From the NCBI GenBank assembly GCA_024689485.1, contig JAILDK010000056.1:1-40292 (forward strand): DNA of 40,292 nucleotides. Direction: 5' to 3'. Numbering within the stretch: the first letter of the stretch is position 1; the number at the start of each line of letters is the position of its first letter. The position numbers were made by a program, and so were the translations under genes. The notes beneath the pieces were generated by a model. The model searched no databases. It saw only the letters and a list, made by a program, of their open reading frames with translations, and had not been told where the DNA came from. Below, piece after piece: positions 31,550-39,300 of the stretch. Source of the DNA: Fibrobacter sp. (GTDB taxonomy: Bacteria > Fibrobacterota > Fibrobacteria > Fibrobacterales > Fibrobacteraceae).

Positions 31550-32929
31550 ATGCAACGCAAGGTTCTCGATTCGCTGATCGCCCGAGGTTCTTTTGTCGGA
31601 ATCATCGCGTCGAAGTCTTGCAACGCCCAAAAATCATTAGAAGAATTTGCGCATTCCCTGTGCGGGGATGCGCCTTTTCTTTTTGTCGAATATTCTTCGA
31701 TTGAAGGCCCGGCTCGGGATTTTCTGCTCAAGCTTCGAGAAAAGCAGGCCGCTGGCGTTAAAACGATTTTCGTCCTCTTCAAAAAAGGCCTCGATGAAGA
31801 AGCGGGGAAGCTTCTTTGCTCCATGCGCATGGCGATTCTTTTATCTGCAAACGGGGAAAAACTCGATTCCGATCTCCTTGCGGACTTGGATGCGCTCGGA
31901 CCTTTCGACCCGAACTTTTTCTGGTGGGTCGCGCCCAAGCCTCCACAGAAGAATTTCCGCCACTTGAAGGATCACATTTCGAAATCCATCTTCAAGCCTT
32001 TCCTTACGGCAGAAGATGTGGAAGCAAGTCCGGAAGCGGCGGCTTCGACTTTCCGAGCTCTTTTAGAGATTCGCATTTTGCGCGAAAACAAGCTTGTCGG
32101 ATTCCCGAAATATTTTCGCAAATTCTTCATTCCTTTGTGCGTCATCGCAGCGATCATTCCATTTGTGATTCCGTCCAAGCTGGTTTCGCCTCCGTCGATG
32201 ATGCGCAATATGAAGTCTGAAATGGCGATGTATTCGGACGCGCCTTATTTCGATTACACCTTCAACGGCGCGGAATCCTTTGAACGCATCGCCCGTTATG
32301 CCGTGGGCCGTTTTACCGCCGTCGTTACAAACGAATCCGTCTTAAGCTCTTACGTAACCGAGACTTTGGACAAGAACGGATTTTCCAAGGATTCCTGGAA
32401 AAAAGATCGTTTGCATATTCCTCCGCAGGGAACTTCGATCCGTTTTTCCATTCCTGACAACATCACGAATCCGTCTTACGATTCCATCGCTCCGGCGTGG
32501 AAATATTTTACCCGAATTATCGCCGACTCGATCGCTTACGTGACGGAACTTTACCACCCGAAAGCGGCACCGGGCGTGCGTCTGCATCCGGCGTGGGACG
32601 TCGCAAGCCGTTCGGGCGCACGTATTCTCGCTCCTTTCAGCGGAAAAGCGTGGACCTTCCAAGATGAACGCGGTGGTATCGTCATCGGCATCGCCGACAA
32701 GAAGCACGTGGTGCTCTTTATGCACTGCGACCAGCTCTTATACTTGGACGGACAAAATGTGATGCAAGGGGATCCTGTGGCAACAGTCGGCACAACAGGA
32801 CATACGACAGGACCGCACGTTCACCTTGTTACAGGCCTTGTCGACAAGAATGGCAAGAAGCGTTTAGGAAACATTCGATATACAGTTGTGAACCCTGTCA
32901 CTTGGTACTTCTCCATTCAAAAGGAGTAA
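31550..32929 (+). CDS. Membrane-anchored M23 (LytM-type) metallopeptidase with a novel N-terminal domain
   Basis: 459 aa. Residues 1-185 are soluble and cytoplasmic by position; residues about 191-208 (FFIPLCVIAAIIPFVI) form the single transmembrane segment. The periplasmic part ends in an M23 domain: His346 and Asp350 in RLHPAWD, SGARILAPFSGKAW, and His423/His425 in TTGPHVHLVTG, the complete zinc-ligand set (His, Asp, HxH). Active LytM enzymes cut peptidoglycan cross-links, while degenerate ones activate amidases; ligands here look intact. Between membrane and peptidase domain (about 225-330) a region with ESFERIARYAVG and FSIPDNITNPSYD may be a regulatory or LysM-like module, unclear. The N-terminal part faintly resembles a degenerate secretion ATPase. 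Confidence 0.82.
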   Translation: MQRKVLDSLIARGSFVGIIASKSCNAQKSLEEFAHSLCGDAPFLFVEYSSIEGPARDFLLKLREKQAAGVKTIFVLFKKGLDEEAGKLLCSMRMAILLSANGEKLDSDLLADLDALGPFDPNFFWWVAPKPPQKNFRHLKDHISKSIFKPFLTAEDVEASPEAAASTFRALLEIRILRENKLVGFPKYFRKFFIPLCVIAAIIPFVIPSKLVSPPSMMRNMKSEMAMYSDAPYFDYTFNGAESFERIARYAVGRFTAVVTNESVLSSYVTETLDKNGFSKDSWKKDRLHIPPQGTSIRFSIPDNITNPSYDSIAPAWKYFTRIIADSIAYVTELYHPKAAPGVRLHPAWDVASRSGARILAPFSGKAWTFQDERGGIVIGIADKKHVVLFMHCDQLLYLDGQNVMQGDPVATVGTTGHTTGPHVHLVTGLVDKNGKKRLGNIRYTVVNPVTWYFSIQKE

Positions 32930-33016
32930 GTGAAATATTACAAATTTACCCTTACTTTCTGCGGTGAATTTGGTAACTTTACACTCGGCTGGGTTAGGAT
33001 TACAAGAGGAGTATTC

Positions 33017-33463
33017 ATGACAATTCGTTCGCTCGCTATTGCAGGTTTGGCAATCTTCGCAGCTGCCTGCTCGTCTACCCGTGTTCCTACTGCAGAAGTG
33101 GCAACACACAACGACACTAGCCGGAACATCCCAAAAATTGACAACATGATCGTGGACCTGAAGAAGTCCTACATCTCCCAGTGCTACGAACCGATCCTCG
33201 AAAAGAATCCTCCAGAAAATCAGTGCCAAACGGAATTGTTCCAGATGCTCGAACGCCGTTACCACTTGAACTACAATCAGCAGAATATCGACCAGGCTTC
33301 GAACGACCTTTTCTTCCGCGACGTGGATTCCCGTCTTCGCAAGATGGTCCGCACCGATCCTGAAGTGCGCAGCGCCGTTCGCAGTGGAGCTTTCCGCAAT
33401 GCAGACGAAATGCTCAGCTATTACAAGGAAAAGTACGCTTTCGACACCCGTTCGCAGAACTAA
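33017..33463 (+). CDS. Small lipoprotein, 148 aa
   Basis: Start at 33017 is fixed by AGAGGAG a few bases upstream; the frame extends to 32930 without a start signal. Signal peptide with lipobox IFAAAC, then SSTRVPTAE. The mature part is mostly helical and charged: NMIVDLKKSYISQCYEPILE, QCQTELFQMLERRYH, then DVDSRLRKMVRTDPEVRSAV and ADEMLSYYKEKYAF. Two cysteines (in SQCYEP and NQCQTE) could pair. I do not recognise a family. It follows the M23 gene by 87 bp and is closed by a strong terminator; it may be a partner lipoprotein of the peptidase, but only the neighbourhood suggests this. Confidence 0.75.
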   Translation: MTIRSLAIAGLAIFAAACSSTRVPTAEVATHNDTSRNIPKIDNMIVDLKKSYISQCYEPILEKNPPENQCQTELFQMLERRYHLNYNQQNIDQASNDLFFRDVDSRLRKMVRTDPEVRSAVRSGAFRNADEMLSYYKEKYAFDTRSQN

Positions 33464-33486
33464 GCGAATCCGAGGCTAAGTTTTAC

Positions 33487-33527
33487 ACAAAAGGCAAGGT
33501 GATTTTACCTTGCCTTTTGTTTATTTT
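33487..33527 (+). terminator. Strong terminator after the small lipoprotein gene
   Basis: 14-bp perfect stem (ACAAAAGGCAAGGT and complement), six-base loop, followed by TTATTTT. Confidence 0.92.
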
Positions 33528-33568
33528 CTTATTTTGAAAGAGAAATCATTTCTTTTTGAAGGTTACCA

Positions 33569-35182
33569 ATGGAACAGGTCAGCAATTCGAAACCGGGATT
33601 TTTTGTTCAAGGACGTTTTCTTTATACGAAGGATAATGAAAAGGTTATTCTGCGCGGCATCAACCACATGTTTATTTGGACGGACCGCGAAGGGAAATCC
33701 ATTCCTGAAATCGCAAAGACAGGTGCGAACTGCGTCCGTATCGTTTGGAACATGCACGGCCGTATCGCGGATCTTTACCGCTTGGTCGATGAAAGCATCA
33801 CCAACGGCATGATTCCGATTGTTGAACTTCACGATGCCACGGGCCACTGGAACCGCTTGCCGGAACTTGTCAATTACTGGACCCGCGAAGAATCCCTGCA
33901 GCTGATCCACGACCATCAGGAATACCTCTTGGTGAATATCGGCAACGAAGTCGGTGGCGAAATCGAAAGCGGTGAAGAATTCTTCGAAGCCTATTCCTCG
34001 GCCATTACCCGTATGCGCGCCGCAGGCATTCGCGTTCCGCTGATCATCGACGCCGATGATTGGGGAAAGAATCCGAACAACATTTTGGGCCAAGGCGAAA
34101 AGCTCCTTTCCATTGACCCGGAACACAATTTGATTTTTGACCTCCACATGTGGTGGCCCTCTGAACTGCACGATCCAAAGGCGACGGGATACGAAACCGT
34201 CCAGGACCGCGTCAAAGGCGTTCTCGAAGAATCCGTCGAGAAGAACATTCCGCTGATCATCGGCGAATTTGCACCGGTCGCTGTCAACGGCGCTCGCGAA
34301 ATTCCGTACAAATTCATTATGGCGGAAGCGGAACGTTTGGACATCGGCTGGCTCGCTTGGAGCTGGGGACCGGGTAACTTCGACAGTCCGGAAATGGACA
34401 TGACGACCCACAGTTCCTACAACACTCTCGTCAGCTGGGGCAAGGAAGTTTGCATTGACAGTCCGCTCGGCATTCAAAATACGAGCGTGATTCCGAACTT
34501 TATCCAGAACGAAGATTTCAGCACGGGCATTTTGGACCGCGGTCGCAATCTCGTTACCAACAGCGACTTCTCGGATGGCCTTGAAAACTGGACCGCAGAC
34601 TTCTGGGGCGGAAAAGCAAAGACCGACATCAAGGACGGTATGCTGCATTTCTCGATTCAGGAAGCCGGCAAGGAAACCTGGAATTTGCAGTTCAAGCAGT
34701 CTTTGCCGCTGCGCAACGGCATCACCTATGTGTTCAGCATGCGCGCCAAGGCAGACAAGCCGCGTACTTTGAACGTGGACATCAAGCGTGCGACTTCGGA
34801 ATATGTGCCGTACGCAAATGGACGTTTCCTCGACCTTTCTACAAGCTGGCAGGACTTTAGCTGGAAATTCACCATGAAGGAACCGACGGATGAAAATGCG
34901 GTCCTGATTTTCGACATGGGTGGAAGCCCGGTCGGCTGGACTCTTTCGGATGTTTCCCTGGTGCAGGCGCGCAGTGTGACCGACCGTCTCAACTGTAGCT
35001 TCCAGCGTAACGTGCAGAAGAACTCCGGTTACTTCAACGCTCCGGCTGGTCCGTGGGAACTCCATCTTTACTCTTCGTCAGGTGAACTTTTGGAAATTCT
35101 CGACAAGGGTAAGGGAGGCGAAGGCATGCAGCCGTTCCCGAAGATCGAACGCAGCGGCATCATGGTCATTAAAGACCTTTAG
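33569..35182 (+). CDS. Glycoside hydrolase family 5 enzyme with C-terminal CBM and tail
   Basis: 537 aa; the ATG has GAAGG upstream. Residues about 10-315 are a GH5 barrel: VILRGINHMFIW, IAKTGANCVRIVW, the acid/base Glu127 in VNIGNEVGG, DLHMWW, the nucleophile Glu233 in PLIIGEFAP, and WLAWSWGPGN. Sequence style recalls endo-mannanases or endoglucanases; substrate is not decided. Residues about 327-462 resemble a CBM4/9-type module (NLVTNSDFSDGLENWTADFW to LSDVSLVQA). The last 60 residues (WELHLYSSSGELLEI, RSGIMVIKDL) look like a C-terminal sorting tail. Yet the N-terminus MEQVSNSKPGFFVQGRF has no signal peptide, and a terminator only 48 bases upstream leaves no room for one. The enzyme is either cytoplasmic or exported unconventionally. 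Confidence 0.87.
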   Translation: MEQVSNSKPGFFVQGRFLYTKDNEKVILRGINHMFIWTDREGKSIPEIAKTGANCVRIVWNMHGRIADLYRLVDESITNGMIPIVELHDATGHWNRLPELVNYWTREESLQLIHDHQEYLLVNIGNEVGGEIESGEEFFEAYSSAITRMRAAGIRVPLIIDADDWGKNPNNILGQGEKLLSIDPEHNLIFDLHMWWPSELHDPKATGYETVQDRVKGVLEESVEKNIPLIIGEFAPVAVNGAREIPYKFIMAEAERLDIGWLAWSWGPGNFDSPEMDMTTHSSYNTLVSWGKEVCIDSPLGIQNTSVIPNFIQNEDFSTGILDRGRNLVTNSDFSDGLENWTADFWGGKAKTDIKDGMLHFSIQEAGKETWNLQFKQSLPLRNGITYVFSMRAKADKPRTLNVDIKRATSEYVPYANGRFLDLSTSWQDFSWKFTMKEPTDENAVLIFDMGGSPVGWTLSDVSLVQARSVTDRLNCSFQRNVQKNSGYFNAPAGPWELHLYSSSGELLEILDKGKGGEGMQPFPKIERSGIMVIKDL

Positions 35183-35266
35183 TCCAAAACTTACATATTC
35201 CATATTAGAATAAACTTTTCTGCCTTTTTTGTTCAAATCGGATAAAACAGAATAGATTATTCTTAT

Positions 35267-36352
35267 ATGGAAGAACGGAAGCCTCAAATTCTAGTTATCG
35301 ACGATACGAAGCCAAATATCGAGGTGTTGGAAGGGGCTCTCGCACAGGAAAACTACAGCATCCACGTCGCGCTCAGCGGAAAAAGAGCGTTGGAACTTGT
35401 CAAACGCAGTGTTCCCGATTTGATTTTGCTCGACGTGATGATGCCCGAAATGGACGGTTACGAAACCTTCCGTCGTTTACGGGAAATTCCGAGTTGCAAA
35501 GATGTCCCCGTGATTTTCTTGACCGCCCAAGCCGAAAGCGAAAGCGAAATGAAGGGTCTTTCCCTCGGTGCGGACGATTATATCGCAAAGCCTTTCAATC
35601 AAGGCCTTTTAAAATTGCGCATTCGCAATCAGCTGGAGCGTAAATTTTACCGCGATCATCTTTCGGATCTTGTCGCAGAACGCACAAGTGAACTTTCTCA
35701 AAAGACCAAAGACTTGCAAAAGACATTGCAGGTGATGCTCACTAGTCTGGGAGCCCTTGCAGAATTCCGTGACAATGAAACGGGAACGCATTTGCGCAGA
35801 ACTCAGCTTGTGGTGCGAAAGCTCGCCCAGGCGATGAGTCAAATGGAAGAATTCAAGGCGGAACTTCCGAGCGAAGAAATCGTCGAAGAATATGCGATTG
35901 CAGCTCCGCTGCATGACATCGGCAAGGTCGGCATTACAGATGGCATTCTTCGTAAACCCGGTCCGCTGACCGATGCAGAACGCGAACAAATGAAAAAGCA
36001 TACCATTCTCGGCTATCAGGTGCTGCTTTCTGCAACGCAGGAATTGCACAACAATCCGATGGTCGTGATTGCGGCAAACATTGCGAAGTTCCACCATGAA
36101 AAGTGGGATGGTTCGGGTTACCCGACGGGAATTTCCGGAAAAGAGATTCCTCTGTGCGCTCGCATTATGGCGGTTGCCGATGTTTACGATGCCCTCGTTT
36201 CCCAGCGTGTTTATAAAGATGCGATTCCTCACGAAGAATCCCTGCGTATTATTCACGAAGGAAGCGGAAAACATTTTGATCCCGAAGTCGTCAAAGCCTT
36301 TGACACCTTTGCGGATGAACTGCCAGAAATTTATAAGTCGTTTGGAGAGTGA
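35267..36352 (+). CDS. RpfG-type response regulator: REC + HD-GYP c-di-GMP phosphodiesterase
   Basis: 361 aa. Residues 1-125 are a receiver domain: acidic pocket Asp12/Asp13 (LVIDDTKPN), phosphoacceptor Asp56 (LILLDVMMPEMDGYE), Thr86 (FLTAQ) and Lys108 (IAKPF). A short coiled linker (about 137-158) leads to a complete HD-GYP domain: THLRRTQ (His175), HDIGKVGITDGIL (His216, Asp217), HTILGYQVL, HHEKWDGSGYP (276-286) and MAVADVYDALVSQRVYK. HD-GYP domains hydrolyse c-di-GMP to pGpG or GMP. Phosphorylation of Asp56 should control this. The stop overlaps the start of the hybrid kinase gene (TGATG), implying one operon and a cognate pair, like RpfG with RpfC. Probably lowers c-di-GMP and so affects motility, adhesion or secretion. 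Confidence 0.92.
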   Translation: MEERKPQILVIDDTKPNIEVLEGALAQENYSIHVALSGKRALELVKRSVPDLILLDVMMPEMDGYETFRRLREIPSCKDVPVIFLTAQAESESEMKGLSLGADDYIAKPFNQGLLKLRIRNQLERKFYRDHLSDLVAERTSELSQKTKDLQKTLQVMLTSLGALAEFRDNETGTHLRRTQLVVRKLAQAMSQMEEFKAELPSEEIVEEYAIAAPLHDIGKVGITDGILRKPGPLTDAEREQMKKHTILGYQVLLSATQELHNNPMVVIAANIAKFHHEKWDGSGYPTGISGKEIPLCARIMAVADVYDALVSQRVYKDAIPHEESLRIIHEGSGKHFDPEVVKAFDTFADELPEIYKSFGE

Positions 36353-39300
36353 TGGGTCAAGGAAAGAGAAAGCGGGAGCTCAGTTCTCGCATCATTTGGG
36401 TTTATACACTGCCGACGTTGATAGCGATGATCCTCTGCTTCATCGCTTTTACTTCCTACATGCGGTCTTTTTTATTCGAAACCGCTTACAAGGAATCGAG
36501 CAAAACCCTGCAGCAGATTTCTCAGTCCTTTGAACAAAAGATCAACAATTATACAGCCCCATTCAAAAAATTCCACGGGCGCATTTCTCACCGGCTTCCG
36601 TCCAATTTAAGATCGACACTTCTTGCCGAGCTCAAAAAGCAGAATAACGTTGACATCTATTACGGTGGCGCGGACGGTTCTTTTGTCAGCGCACGCAATC
36701 TAAAGCGCGATCCAAACCATTTTGAATTCCGTACCAAGTCTTGGTACTTGGAACCTAGCCGCAACAAAGGTCTCGCCGTTTCCGGCCCAACGATCAACTA
36801 TGGTGCAGAACGCCGCGTTTTAACGATTTCACTTCCTATATGGAAAAATCGAAACCGCATTCAGGGTGTTATCGCAGAAGATATTGACGTCAACAACTTC
36901 CGTTCGACCCTTTCTCTGCTGTCCAAGGAAAGCGGGGGAATCACGATGCTCGTGAACAGCGAAAGCGATAGCGTCTATACCTATTTCCCATACCAGACGA
37001 GCCTTGGAGAAATTACTCTCGACAGTATCTACACGCTTTTTACGCCGGCAAAAGAGCATTACAACATCGACTCGCTTGCGACTTCCGCGGTTTCCAGTTT
37101 TCAGTTTGAAGATGAACGCGGACGCAAGTACACAGCAATGGTCGCGCCGCTGAATAAACTTCCGCTGCACCTGGTTTACATCATCCCGCAGAGCAAAACC
37201 GAAGCGCTTTTGAGCAAAAAAAGTTGGAACTTCATGGTGTTTGCAGGCGGCTGCATTCTGTTCCTTTTGATCATTACTTCGATCGCAAGTAAAATTCTTT
37301 TCCGTCGAATGATTTCGAAGGATCTTACCGACAGCGTGAATTCGAGTACGCTTTTCGACGCGATTCTCAGCAGTAAATATTTCTCTTTGATTCTCACTGA
37401 TAACCAGTTCCAAGTTCTGCGGGCGAGTTCAAGCATTGCAACGGTAACCGGCGATACGGATTGGCAAAGCCTTCAGGGCAAAAATCTTTGGGACATCATT
37501 CCGAATCCGGAATTCAAAGACTTTGTTTTGAACTCTCAAAAGTCGGCCGCGCCGCAGACAAGTGAAATTGGGCAGACACAGATCGTGGTGCAGCAAAAGG
37601 ACGGTCGCATCGTTTGGCTGAATATTTCGTTTAACCTTTTGATTGAAGACGACGCCTCTGTCCGCTATCTGTTCCTCGTATCCGATGAAACTTCGGCGGT
37701 GCGCAAGGATTCCATTTTGGATTCCATTATGGCGTCGTCGCAGAATACGATCATCATTTTTGACAGCGAACTGAAAATTTCCTATGTGTCCAAGCGGATT
37801 GAAGATGTCTTAGGCGTGAACTCGTCGGAACTGATCGGCAAGCCTTATGATGAGCTGACGAATGTCGGCATTCCGCAGAAAATTTTGGAAATGCCTCTCG
37901 CCGCTCTTGAAAATGGAACAGGTTGGAGTGCGAACTTTGAACTTCCGACGCGCAGTGGGGCGCAGATCTGGTGTCGCGGACAAGGATCCGTTTTGCTTTC
38001 CAAGGATTCGAGCAGCATCGGTTACCTGTTCTTTATCACGGACATCACACCGATTATCAAAGCGGAACAGGAAGCCAAGGATGCGACGAAGGCAAAGAGC
38101 GAATTCCTCGCCAACATGAGTCACGAAATCCGCACACCGATGAATGCGATTATCGGCATGTCGGACCTTGCCCTTTCTACCGATCTTTCTCCGCGGCAGG
38201 AGCATTACCTAGACCGTATTTCTTATGCGGCAAAATCGCTTTTGGGCATTATCAACAACATTCTGGACTATTCGAAGATCGAAGCGAAGAAGCAAGACAT
38301 GGAGCATATTCCGTTTGCCATTCGTGAAACGGTTTCGAACGTGCTCTCGATTGCGGTGGTGCGCATTGCCGGTAAGCCGATTGAGCTTTTAGCCGATATC
38401 GATTCTCGAATTCCAGAACGTATTTTCGGCGACCCGCTGCACCTTTCACAGATTTTGACGAACCTGATCAACAATGCGGAAAAATTCACGGAGAAGGGAC
38501 AGGTCGTGCTGAAGATGGAGCTGAAGAAGCTCGAAAATTCCAAGGTAACGATTTACACCTGCGTCAGCGACTCGGGCATCGGTATGACTCCGGAGCAGTC
38601 TGGAAAGCTTTTCCACATGTTCTCGCAAGCCGATGGTTCCACGACCCGCAAATACGGCGGAACAGGCTTAGGCCTTGCCATTTCCCATTCTCTCGTGGAA
38701 CTGATGGGCGGCGAATTGCAGGTGAAGAGCGAAGCGGGGAAGGGAAGCGACTTCTTCTTTACAGCTACTTTTGATGTGGTGGACCGCCCTGCCTCCAAGG
38801 GAATTTCACCTCTCCAGGATAAGCGCATTTTAATTGCAGAAAGCAATGAAGCCTCTCGTTCGATTCTCGAAAAGATGGCGCAGACGATGCATGTACAAGC
38901 AGACTTCGCAAACTCTGCAGAAAAAGCCTTTGAACTTTTCAAGTCCAGCGCGGAAAAGCCTTATGACGCAATCGTTCTCGCCTGGACGCTGTCCGAAATC
39001 GGTGCCGTTTCCCTGGTGAAGCAGATGCAAAATTCCGGAATGACCGTTCCGCCTCTAATCGCGATTTCCAAACTGAACGACGAAGCGCACTTGAAAGAAG
39101 CGATCGAAACGGGCTTCAAGCGTTACCTGCCAAAGCCTTTCCTCGTCGAAGATCTGCAAAAGACTTTGGAAGAGGCCCTCGGACTCCGCGTTGTCGAAGA
39201 AAGCAAGGTTCACAAGGCAAAGGCTCAAAAGAATTTCCACTTTAAGCCGGCAAAGATTTTGCTCGTCGAAGACAACGCTCTGAACCAAGAACTCGCGATT

